Assembly: GCA_916700875.1 (NCBI GenBank)
Contig: CAKAKS010000067.1
Coordinates: forward strand, 28,218,933-28,282,932
DNA from: Sebastes aleutianus
Lineage: Eukaryota > Chordata > Actinopteri > Perciformes > Sebastidae
Reading direction: 5' to 3'
Length of the DNA: 64,000 bases
The notes beneath the pieces are model-generated. The model saw only the letters and a list, made by a program, of their open reading frames with translations. It did no database searches and was not told the origin of the DNA. Both the position numbers and the translations under genes were made by a program. Below, one piece after another: positions 10,927-21,682 of this stretch. Numbering within the stretch: the stretch's first letter is position 1; the number at the start of each line of letters is the position of its first letter.

Positions 10927-11521
10927 ATTAAAGTAACATTACAACATTTTGGAAAATTGTCTTATTTGCTTTCTTGCTGAGAGTTAGATGAAAAGATTGT
11001 TACCACTCTCATATCTGTCATATCAGCTGGCCTGGCTCGGCCCAAAGGTAATAAAAAAATCCACCAACCAGCACCTCTAAAGATCACTATTTAACAAGTC
11101 TCGTGTGTTTGATCCGTACAAATAACCAAAGTGTAAAAATGACAAGTTGTGGTTTTACGGGATTTTTTTTTTGACTAGGAGCAGTAACTTCCTGAAGTCT
11201 CCGCTGGTTGCCTGGCAACTTAGTGACAACCCAACTCCAGGAACTGACTATGCCCACAGTCCGGTACATAACCCCCTGTAAAACCACAACTTAATGATTT
11301 TACACTTTGGTTTTTGTACAGATTTAACAAACTAGATACAGTATAATGTCATTCATCGGTGAGATATTGAGGTGCTGGGACGTTACCTTCGGACAGAGCC
11401 GGACTAGCTGTTTCCAGTCTTTATGCTAAGCTAAGATAACCGTCTGCTGGCTCTTCTTATCTAACTCTCAGCAAGGAAGTGAATAAGTACATTTTCCAAA
11501 ATGTCAAACTATTCCTTTAAG
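10927..11521. mobile_element. Foldback miniature DNA element, unit 3 copy
   Basis: Third collinear copy of the nested inverted-repeat element, just downstream of TRIM copy 3. Inner and outer inverted pairs are both recognisable. Confidence 0.75.
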
Positions 11522-11652
11522 AGTTTGTAAACTGTGCTTACTTTGTCTATTATCTGAAAAAAAAAAGAGAGATCAATTAACATGGAGACAAAACGAGTTT
11601 AAAAAGAGTTAAAACACAGAATTGAACCCACTGTCCCTCAAATGACTTCTGT

Positions 11653-13320
11653 CTATTTCAGTTTACAGAACTCAGCAGTGGCATCAAAACTTAAAAGGCA
11701 GAGTCCAGCATAGAGAGGCTGAGTGAATGTGGTCTGGACTCTGTGGAGGAGAGTCATGGTTTCAGAGACGCTGTAGAAGGACAGAACACCTGCACTGTGA
11801 TCCAGGTACACTCCTACTCTGGAGGACCGAGGACCTGAGACGGGGGTTTGGACATTGTTGTACCAAAATACATAACTGTTTTGGTCACAAGCTAACGCCC
11901 AAGATTTGTCATTCCATCCAAACACACATTCATTCAACAACCCTGATCTCCTGATACTCTTGTATGTGACTGCTACATAAACTCCTCTCCTTCTCCACTC
12001 CACCTCCCAGTAACAACGTCCAGTCAGACTCTCTCTACTCAGGACCTGAGACCGATCAGTGAATCTGTCTGGGTGACTAGGATAAGACTGTTGTTGTATC
12101 ATAAATGTTGCTTTTCTGTTCCCCTCAGATAATAACAGCCATGTGTGTGCTGTGTTTGGATCCAGTGTTATTTCACGTGAATATTTCAAGAATCCAGCTC
12201 TGGTCTTGGGCTCTGGTTGTGACAGTAAAACATCCACTTCAGTCACTGTCTGTGAGACGTTTGTCCATTTCTCTCTCAGAACGTCCTGTAGTTTATCTCT
12301 GAATTCTGACACAGCCGCCGTCACGTCCTCAAAGTAGCTCAGAGGACGGATATTGATGCTGGATGTAGATTCGCTGAGTGGTGACAGTGAGGGGTAGTTG
12401 AGTAAAAACTGGTTGTGATCCTCTGTGTGTGACAGCAGCTTCATCTCAGCGTCTCTCCTCTTCAGCTCAGTGATCTCCTGCTCCAGCTTCTCCTGAAGCT
12501 CTTTGACTCGACTCACTTCACTTTTCTGCTGGGATCTGACCTGCTGCTTCACATCAGAGCTTCTTTTCTCCATGAGACGCATCAGCTCGGTGAAGATCTT
12601 CTCACTGTCCTTCACTGCTTTATCGGCAGAGCGATTGACAGCCTCCACCTCCTGTTGGAGCAGCTTCACATCTTTCTCTCTGTCCTGGATCCTCTGCTGG
12701 ATGTTGAGTTGACTCACCTCCAGCTCTCTCTGCCTCTCAGTCCTTTCTGCTGCAGCTGAGACGGTGTCGTGGCCTTTATGTTCATCCACAGAGCAGAGAT
12801 AACAGATACACTGCTGATCAGTACGACAGAAAATCTTCATCACCTCATCGTGACGAGAGCAGATGTTCTCCTGGAGCTTCTTGGAGGGCTCCACCAGCTT
12901 GTGTTTCTTTAATTGAGCTACATCGTAATGAAGCTGGAGGTGTTTCTCACAGTAAGAGACCAGACACACCAGACAGGACTTGAAGGCTTTCAGTTTCCTA
13001 CCAGTGCAGACATCACAGGCCACATCTTCAGGTCCAGCATAGCAGTGATCAGCAGGAGCAGCTTGGAGTCCAGTCTTCTTCATTTCCTCCACTAAATCTG
13101 CTAACATGGTGCTTTTCATCAGGACAGGCCTCGGTGTGAAGGTCTGCCTACACTGAGGGCAGCTGTAGATCTTCTTCTCATCCTCTCCATCCCAGTGGGT
13201 TTTAATACAGTTCATGCAGTAGCTGTGTCCACAGGGAATAGTCACCGGATCCTTCAGTAGATCCAGACAGATGGAACAAGAGAAGGTTTCCTGCTCCAGC
13301 TGAACTCCTTTCTGCGCCAT
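11653..13320 (-). CDS. TRIM E3 ubiquitin ligase, RING-B-box-coiled coil-B30.2 (copy 3)
   Basis: 555 residues from the MAQKG start, all RING and B-box ligands intact. It is the most divergent copy in the RING region (EQETFSCS for DEETISCS, DPVTIP for DPGTIP, IKTHW for IQNHW). Against copy 1, I count about 23 changes in B30.2 and about 12 in the first 373 residues. Because of the inversion, the frame is open upstream to a real ATG at 13428, giving a 36-residue extension partly read from an inverted miniature element. I prefer the start at 13320, conserved in all copies. Whether this gene still has a working promoter is uncertain. Confidence 0.88.
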   Translation of the reverse strand: MAQKGVQLEQETFSCSICLDLLKDPVTIPCGHSYCMNCIKTHWDGEDEKKIYSCPQCRQTFTPRPVLMKSTMLADLVEEMKKTGLQAAPADHCYAGPEDVACDVCTGRKLKAFKSCLVCLVSYCEKHLQLHYDVAQLKKHKLVEPSKKLQENICSRHDEVMKIFCRTDQQCICYLCSVDEHKGHDTVSAAAERTERQRELEVSQLNIQQRIQDREKDVKLLQQEVEAVNRSADKAVKDSEKIFTELMRLMEKRSSDVKQQVRSQQKSEVSRVKELQEKLEQEITELKRRDAEMKLLSHTEDHNQFLLNYPSLSPLSESTSSINIRPLSYFEDVTAAVSEFRDKLQDVLREKWTNVSQTVTEVDVLLSQPEPKTRAGFLKYSREITLDPNTAHTWLLLSEGNRKATFMIQQQSYPSHPDRFTDRSQVLSRESLTGRCYWEVEWRRRGVYVAVTYKSIRRSGLLNECVFGWNDKSWALACDQNSYVFWYNNVQTPVSGPRSSRVGVYLDHSAGVLSFYSVSETMTLLHRVQTTFTQPLYAGLCLLSFDATAEFCKLK

Positions 13321-13343
13321 TTCACCTCTCAGTAGCAACGACT

Positions 13344-13713
13344 TGCATTCTGCAAAATGCGACCAGATGTAGTAAGACATCCTGGTATTTTTGGCATACT
13401 GCATTTGACATACTATGTATTGGGACATACTAAATCTTTTTCTGTCATACTAAATAGTATGGTAGTATGGGTATTGGAACGAACAGAGTTAAAATTCACA
13501 ATCTCCGCTTCCTCGAATGAATCATAGGTTGATAACCCCTCCGTCGTCCTCCTGCTCTCAAACACACAGAGCTGCACTCGGTCCTCTTATTTCCTTGTTC
13601 CCTCGCCTTCAGATCTACAGTTTGAAAGTGGGTGTAACCGACATGGTGAGAGCTGACAGGCACCATTAGATCAGAGCTCAAACTAAATTCACTTCTCAGG
13701 AAGTGAAACTCAG
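13344..13713. other. Inverted ~370 bp segment upstream of TRIM copy 3
   Basis: Compared with units 1 and 2, this block reads as the reverse complement while both flanks stay collinear. The left break follows GTAGCAACGACT, about 24 bases upstream of the TRIM start codon. The right break is just before AGTAAGCATGC. The block carries the sequence normally directly upstream of the TRIM start and the first ~140 bp of the GTTCCAA-type miniature element. It moves the ETS-IRF-like motif to about 380 bp from the start codon and flips it. Confidence 0.88.
13698..13710 (+). promoter_or_regulatory. ETS-IRF composite / ISRE-like motif, displaced by inversion (unit 3)
   Basis: AGGAAGTGAAACT now reads on the plus strand, about 378 bases upstream of TRIM copy 3. 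In units 1 and 2 it reads on the minus strand 28 bases from the start. A promoter orientation change is inferred. Confidence 0.4.
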
Positions 13714-13889
13714 AGTAAGCATGCTTTTCTGGCTGTTCTGACCCACAATCCTCTGCACAGCAGATATATGAGCAAGAGGGTCAAAGGTCAAGGCGAAGTA
13801 ATATGTCCCAATACTGCATTTAACAGTGCACACTTTGTAAGGGCAGCTGCAGTATGTACTAAAAGTTAAAAGTATGCGATTTGTAACAT

Positions 13890-15343
13890 AGCCTCATTTT
13901 CCTCATTTACAACAAAGCCTCGGTTAAAACCTGCTCCACATTTGAAAACATTTAAGTTTTTAGTTTTAAAATACTTCTTGGTGATGGCTCCATGTTTCTC
14001 TGACTCATCCTCAAATTCAGTTCAATTTTCTTTTACTGATTAAAACAGCTGTCTGACAGTAGGTTAATAGAGTTATCAAACTAAACTGTCTTAAAATCCA
14101 TGAATAGCTGAATGATAACAAAACAACAAAATAGAATTTCAGAATATCATATACTGAGTCAAACCAGCATTTCAAGCTTCAGATGGTTTCAACAAATATC
14201 ATCAAACACGTTTTTTGCTGCAGCTCTGAATCCAGAAAGACATGATTGGACCAGATCAGCTGCTTCTGCAGTTAAAGATCGGGTCGACGATGTTGGAAAG
14301 CTAGCAAAATTTGAAAGTAGCATCGCCTCAGAAGCTCCGTCTAAACCCACCCCTTCCCCTCGGGGCTCCTTGCAATGCAACGCCCCCCACACACATGCAC
14401 GAGCACCGCCGCATCCCAACTACTTCACAGCAGCGTCGGCGTTAGGGGCGGGCCATGGGGGTCCAGGCCCGTCCAAAAAGGTCACTGTGCCCCCTCAGCT
14501 GAATTCTCTCCTGACAAAAAACTAAACTGAAATAACAGCTAAGCTATTAGTCAAATTAAGTCATTCAGTTTGGTAATGGAAGGACTTAACACTGCAATGC
14601 ATATTAAAGCACAAAACAGTGACAGTTTTGCATTTAGGAAACAACTAGGACATGTACTTGGACTTGATTACATTGTTTTCTATTGGAGTGTCCTAACTGG
14701 CCACGAGCAACACAGCGCTGCACAGCGCGGCGTGACGTTTTGTCTGAACTTCTATCGGATACACGGTTCCTATTTTTTCCTGTCACTCATATTGAGAGGA
14801 ACGGCTGATTAGTTTAGATAAAATGAGCCGATAAAACCGGGTCAGTTGTCCTGGATGTAAATGAAAATATTAACTTGATTACTGACACTTTCAGCACAGG
14901 CATTGACGCTCACAGTTATATGTAATAAAGTTCACTAGTGAAACTTTATTACGAGCTACCTGTCAAAAAATATAACAGCCACCTCACTAATGGTTCAAAT
15001 AAAACACGAACACACAGCAAAAAGAGACAACTATGGAAACTCTGGGAAATATGAGCCGTCACTACAATATTTCAGTAAGAAGCCTCGTTTTGATCCGCTC
15101 CGTTTGCGTGTTTTTTTTTTAATCTAGCTCAATAGAAAAAAATGAGAGAAAGTAGACCTACAAACCTGGTGCATTAAAGCACAATTAGGACCAAGAGAGT
15201 AAAAAGCATCCTGTGCTCCTCTAACATCTTACTTTTTCTACCTGTTTGGATTATTCTGTTCAGTATTGTGGAATAAAACAATGGACTAATGTTACACTAC
15301 AGCAGGCTGAGCAGGGACAACAACTGGTGAGTGAAACATCCAC
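13890..15343. other. Non-coding part of TRIM unit 3
   Basis: Counterpart of 3270-4745, with no supported gene. It keeps the GC-richer patch near 14210-14500 and the 31-bp palindrome, and it ends where homology to the other units stops. Confidence 0.55.
14922..14952. repeat. 31-bp near-perfect palindrome (unit 3)
   Basis: Third unchanged copy of the palindrome at 4301-4331. Confidence 0.7.
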
Positions 15344-15480
15344 ATTTAGTCTTTATTAACTTAAATTATAGTTGTGAAGAAATCAGTCAGACTGTTAGAT
15401 TAATGTGTTGTTTAACTCCCTGTTTACTGTATCTGTCTGTGTGCACATTTTGACCCTGGCACTAGCAAGACGCAGGGTGT

Positions 15481-15602
15481 GCCTGAGGAGTTATCTGTAG
15501 CCTCCAGTACCTCCTAATTTCAAAACAGAAACCAAAATAAGGCCTGAGGAGTTATCTGTAGCCTCCAGTACCTCCTAATTTCAAAACAGAAACCAAAATA
15601 AG
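15481..15602. repeat. 61-bp tandem duplication
   Basis: The run starting GCCTGAGGAGTTATCTGTAG at 15481 repeats exactly at 15542, with a 61-base period and two copies. There is no coding consequence. Confidence 0.9.
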
Positions 15603-16819
15603 GTGGCAGCTGGCTGGAGAAGATCACTAGATAACAACCTACTTGCTCTTGGCTATATCGTGTGTTTTTTCCAGTAAATATCAAAAATAAAACGTGTGTT
15701 TTCTGAAAAAAAAAAGTATGAACGTAGGAAGATAACAAGTATTACTAACCCATCTTTGAGGTGGTTACGTCTTCAGCTCCAGTCTGATCTGGAGCTCACA
15801 GCTGATATGTTCCTGGTTTGTTTACATGATGTAACAGAAGTGCAGATTTAACGTATTCAGTGGACAGAGAGCGTCAGATGCGTGATGCAGCGCGATAGTC
15901 GGACTCTCGCATCCAGTTAGGACACGGTGTTAGTTTATAACCTGTTTTTGTGGACATAACAGTATGTGTATGCGTGCGTGCGAGCCTGTGCGCATAAGTG
16001 GCAGTATGTATACGCCTCTCTGTCAGTTTATTACTTTCATGAAACATGGTAATGTTAAAGATACACTTAATAAAGGCTATATGAGGTGAAAAAAAATGCC
16101 CCCCCTGTCAAAGCTGATTGCCCGTCCGCCCCTAACACTCTGGCGCCGACCCTGCTTCACAGACACAGAGCGGAGAGAGGACCTTAACTCAACAACGCTT
16201 CCTCATGACAAGTAACCGCGGCAGTGATCGTTTTGGCCGAGTTTACTCTTTTATTCTCCAGTAAACGTGCGGCGGCGACGCGCTTTGAGTTCAGGCTGGT
16301 GCACGCCAAGGGTAGAGTACAAGCAGGGAGGCATCTGATTGGTTCTTTCCAAGCGGACCGCAAGGCAGTGATTGGTAGACGTTTTTACGTTTAAGTTTTT
16401 TAAGATTACAGCAGCTACAGATGACGGCTATTTTCCGGTCCTTTTTCAGAGCTCATCAGTAATGGATCGCTGTCGGGGTGTAAAGACCATTTCAACCAAT
16501 ATAACAAATAGTGTATACTGGAGAACATCGTCAACCCTGCCTTTAATTTGTTGATTAATATGAATACATGAATCTGTAACATGGATAAACTTTTGTTTGT
16601 TTGGGTTTTTTGCAGCTTTTTCACAGCTAATCAAGAAAGATTGCACTCAAATGTTTTATTTTCATGATACCCTTAAAATGATTAAAGATTTACGGATAGT
16701 TGTAAGAAAACTGTTCGTCAGTGCGGGACACAACGCAAAAAACTAGGGAACTGAGATTTAGCTGCAGACACTTGACCTGCTATGCTAGAATAAAGGAACA
16801 CACCGCCATATGTCATGCT

Positions 16820-16821
<2 letters not shown>

Positions 16822-16852
<31 letters not shown>
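16822..16852. repeat. (CA)n microsatellite
   Basis: Uninterrupted CA dinucleotides, about 110 bp upstream of the candidate first exon of the elongase gene. Confidence 0.95.
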
Positions 16853-16856
<4 letters not shown>

Positions 16857-16964
16857 CAGAGAGAACAGGTGGATTACCTCAGTGCTGCTTAACACATGGC
16901 TGAGATGCAGCATGCTTTGACTGAGGAGAGCTGAGGAGAAACATTATATACAGCCACCATCAGA

Positions 16965-16970
16965 ATGAAG
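16965..16970 (+). CDS. Candidate first coding exon of elongase gene (ATG AAG)
   Basis: ATGAAG is followed at once by a strong donor GTAAGG. Spliced to the acceptor at 19071-19073 it stays in frame and gives MKGFQALA before the internal MWQKLQ start. If it is not used, translation begins at the ATG at 19092. The evidence is only the in-frame join and the good donor; a 5' UTR exon is the alternative. Confidence 0.45.
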
Positions 16971-19900
16971 GTAAGGCCGCTACGGTTATTAACAGATAAT
17001 ACAACTTAAAGTTCATTGGTTGTCGTCATTTCCCATGATTACTTGCATGCAGGGTCTCTGTTTAAACACCAGGTTGAATGAACAGTACAGTATCAGCTTA
17101 CTGGTTCTTGTAAAGTACTGCTGATTGCTGAGGTGGCTGCTTGATGATTGGAACCATCCTGCTGCTACAAATTCACAATAATTCATACCTTCTTTCTTTT
17201 CTTTAGCAACGCTGTAGTAGTTAAACCTGTTGGATAAACCCCAGCAGGTTGTAGGAGCCTGGCCAGGTTGGGGATTTTCCCAGTAAATCCCAGCGAGGAA
17301 GCTCCTGGAAGAAGCTAAACTACTTATCCCTGTCCACACGGCCCGCTGCGTTCTACCAACACATTATCATTACTGCTTTCACTCACATTCAGTGGTGGAG
17401 TCTCAAACATGGATGGAAAAATGTCTCCCCTTTTAAGAGACACATCGCTCACAAATTGGTGGATAAACTGGAGAGCGAATGGAATTCCTGATTGTGTTAC
17501 TTTTTGAAAGAAACAAGAGAACAGATAAAACAGATAATAGGCTCCCACTTACTAAATTAGGAGTAACAAAAATGGCAAAAGAAGACATTTACTAATCGTA
17601 AATGTCCCCTAAGGGGGGCCCAGACCCCAGGTTGTGAACTACTGAGCTAGTGAACACATACATTTGTCAGGAAGACACAAAAATGACTCGATATTACTGA
17701 CTTAATAATTATATTCCGCTATTTCCCAATAGCCGGTAATTTATTTAATACATTTCCAGGGAAAAGAATACAAAGTTAATTGATATGCTTTATTTCCATG
17801 TCTGCTGGTAAATAGATGATAATTAGCAAATAACTTCTTTGAAATTTCTTTAAAAAACTCCCTGAATCATGACATTAGCTACCAGGTTACATTTGTGCAG
17901 ACAATAAGTCACCCAGTGGTGAGATCTGTGCCTGATCAGAAGTGTCTTCTTTTGGTTTTCCACCTCCGATCTCAAACCTAAGGGCCCTATTTTAACCATT
18001 ATATGCTATTTTAGCATATAATTATTAAATAATGTTTATAATAAAGTAATTTTTTATATATTTTGAGGTAGATATTGGGGTAATTTGGCATTAATTCCAA
18101 ATTTATTTCAAATAAATTACTTACTAATTAACGCCTCATTACCATGAAATTTGCAGACCTGTAAAATGAAGTGTTACCCCTAATTCAAAGATATTTAGTA
18201 AAAAAATATATCCAAAATAGCCTTCAAGTGTAATTTGTGTGTATTTTTTTTTATTTAAAACTGGTCATTAATAGCCCTATAATTCCCAGAGACATTACCA
18301 AAGACTGTGTCGGAGTTTCTATATCTATAGATCTATATTATATACTGTAAAGGAAGCTGAAGGAGAGGAAGTAATAGACCTGTTGTGTGCAGAGCATTCA
18401 TCTGCAAACACTAGATGGCAGCACTGTCGTATGTTAATCACATAATATGGCAGCTCGTCACCCTGTCGTCCACATTAGGCAGCCATTCATCAAGGGGATT
18501 ATTAGTTATTATCCATTATCAAGAGATATACGTTTGGATTAGTGCAACATAATCCTTGAATTATAATCCAGATCATCTCTGGGTGGTTTAATCAAATTTG
18601 CAGAGGGGTGCTAGGATGATGTGGAGGATGTTGCTTATGAGCATTTGAAAAAAACAGTCATTTGTTTTTAAAAAATGCTGATACACAATGCAGTATAGAC
18701 TTCTAACCTCCCATCCCATTCCATCCAGATGACTTTTTTTGCACTTATTTACCTTCTTATTGGCTCTGATGGAGTTTGCAGGACCGAAACCTTTGCAGAA
18801 TACAACATTAAGACTATAATATTAGAAAAATAACTACTTCTGCTACTGATATATGCATTAATAGTACCAGTTGATATAAGAAAGAGCATGCAAAGTCAAA
18901 TAAAGTAAATAAAATCAAATAAAAAACAATCTTATTTTTAAAATTCCAATTGCAATTTTGTATGAAAACATTTTTGACCTGTTGGAGGCATTTTATGAAT
19001 AACACAAATAGCAACAAAGTTTTAGTCCAGTTCAGTGATTAAAGTTTCTCCTGCTCGTGTGTATCCATCTCAGGGTTTCCAGGCTCTCGCCATGTGGCAG
19101 AAATTACAATTATTCTACAAAGGAATTCTGCAAAATGGAGGCAAGCATTTTCACTTTATCAAACTCATGTATTTCAGTGATATATTGTTGGATATTTAAA
19201 GTTGAACATTAACACAATCTCTATGCTTTTTTCTCTTGCCTTCTCTCTGTCTAGACTATAGGACGGACGGTTGGCTGCTGGTCTACTCTCCTGTGCCGAT
19301 CAGCCTTATCTTCCTGTGCTACCTGCTCATTATATGGGTGGGACCAAAGCTGATGAGGAAGAGGCAGCCGGTCAACCTTAAACCCGTCCTGATAGTTTAC
19401 AACTTTGCCATGGTCTGCCTGTCTGCATACATGTTCTATGAGGTACTACTCTACTGTATGTTGGAATATATGCTCCCAATCTCGCATTTAGCAACTTTAA
19501 CTAATGCCAGTTACGTACCGGAAAAAGTTATCTTGTGTAACAAATCTACTTATTTTTACTCAAAACACAATCTTTTCCTAAACCTAACCAAGTAGTTTTG
19601 TTATGTAAGTAAACCTAAAAACTATGTAAACCTACATTGGAAGTTTATTTTGAAAGAGAGTGTATATATTGTAATGAGCAGAAACTGTACGTTTAATGTG
19701 AACCCGGGAGTTTATTTTGAAAAGACACAATGCATGTAAGGAGCGGAAACTGATGTGATGTCGCTGAAACGTCCAAAACTGATGCTAGAGGGTTGCTTAG
19801 AGCGTCATAGTTTGAAGCGTAGGGCTACTGACAAAGCGGCGGTATTTGATGAGTTGGAAGTGAAAACGTGTTAGCCAGGTGGACAAAACAAAACTCCAGA

Positions 19901-21647
19901 TGAATGTTAGTATTGCTCCATATCTTCTGGATGTATAAATAAGCAACTGTTAAACAACATCAACATAAAAGGTGATACTATGTTGACAGCATTGAGTTTC
20001 ACAGCTTGTTTATGTTGCCCCCAAGTGGCAAAAAAATAAATGATTGCAGGTCTAATAGGACAAAAATCCTCCTTAGCTGTGAGGTCAGACAGATGTAAAG
20101 TGATTTCACTGACTCACAGCCAATTTGTGTGTGACAAAATGGGATGAAAGGTGCTGATGGAGAGATGAAATGCAGCTTTTGTCTTTCCAGTTTACAGCCT
20201 CTGCCTGGTTGTCCAGATACAGTCTGCTGTGCCAGCCAGTTGACTACAGCGAAAGCCCACTCGCCATGAGGGTAAATCTTTTTTACTACATTGTTTTTTA
20301 TGCAACAATTTATTGATAAAGCTCCACTCTGGAATTTGATTTATGCATCTATTGATGACCAAAATATTCAATTAAAGTACCTGACAAAATATCAATGTGT
20401 ATCCTAAAATGACAGTTTAAAAGACAACATATTTTTCTCCCCTGTTGTGCAGATGGCCAGAGTGTGCTGGTGGTTCTACTTCTCCAAAGTTATAGAGCTC
20501 AATGACACCGTGAGTATGAAAACAGTGAAAAAAAAGAGTTATTTCGATTTTTAAAGGTCCCATATCGTGCTCATTTTCAGGTTCATACTTGTATTTTGTG
20601 TTTCTACTAGAACATGTTTACATGCTGTAATGTTCAAAATAACCCTTCATTTTCCTCATACTGTCTGCCTGAATATACTTGTATTAACCCTCTGTCTTAA
20701 AAGCTCCGTTTTAGCACATTTTAACGGAATTGCGATGGAATAGCAACAGAATTGGGTTGCTAGGTTTGGTCAATGTGTACTTCATGTCAGTAGATGTTAT
20801 TCACATACACTAAAACCAGGAATAAACTGGAACCCATTAGATTGTTTACGTTTAAAACTGTGTAATGGTCTAAATATTGTATATTTGTGACATCACAAAT
20901 GGACAAAAATCTTGACAGCTTGTTTCAAATGCAGAGTTTTCGAATGCGGACTGTGTGTATTTCCCTGTGTATTGAGCGTTTCGATACTTTCACAGCATGA
21001 AAATCTCACTTTTTATAATATGGGACCTTTAAGAGTTCTATTTGTTATTTAAAACTCACAAAATATGTACAGCAACTCCCAAATAAAGAAACAGATGATA
21101 GATCTTCTTTTCAAACATGTGTGTATTTCTGCATCTGCAGTGCTTCCATATGTAAACACAAGATCTTACATTATGCCTGCCTTTGTGTGTTTGTGTGTGT
21201 ATCTGCGTGGTTCAGATATTTTTCATCCTGAGGAAGAAGAACGGTCAGCTGACCTTCCTCCACATCTACCATCACGGCACCATGATCTTCAACTGGTGGG
21301 CCGGGGTTAAATATGTGGCTGGTGGCCAGTGTGAGTATACTCACTATGCAGCTCCATTAACCCAGTCTCACAAACAATGTCATGAAAATAGAATAAATAG
21401 TGCAAATGATGTCTATTTACAGGAGAACACACACTTTTAGACACACGTGCTCAAGGGTATAATATGTAATACTCATCCTGTGTATGTGTCCATAGCTTTC
21501 CTGATTGGTCTGATCAACTCCCTGGTCCATGTAGTGATGTATATGTACTACGGCCTGTCAGCTCTGGGACCAAGCATGTCCAAATACCTCTGGTGGAAGC
21601 GCTACCTCACCTCCCTGCAGCTGGTCAGTATTTTGCCTATGTGTGTG

Positions 21648-21682
<35 letters not shown>

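Larger units (their letters stand above)
10644..15343. repeat. Tandem unit 3 of TRIM array (shortened on its right side)
   Basis: Third copy, offset 5258 bp from unit 2. Homology stops at about 15343, shortly after a run shared with all units, so the last ~560 bp of a full unit are missing and unrelated sequence follows. This is the right edge of the array. The unit keeps the ~107 bp that unit 2 lost, and it carries the inversion at about 13344-13713 upstream of its TRIM gene. Confidence 0.88.
15344..16960. other. Spacer between TRIM array and elongase gene
   Basis: No gene is supported. It contains a 61-bp tandem duplication (15481-15602), a patch near 16110-16160 that echoes GC-rich sequence in the TRIM units, a stretch at about 16430-16545 that resembles 38980-39085, and a (CA)n run at 16822-16852. 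The promoter of the downstream elongase gene should lie at its right end, but I see no clear TATA box at a proper distance. Confidence 0.5.

Noticed and set aside
16943..16950. TATA-like ATTATATA near the elongase start
   Set aside because: It lies only ~15 bases before the candidate ATG, too close to be the promoter TATA box for that start.
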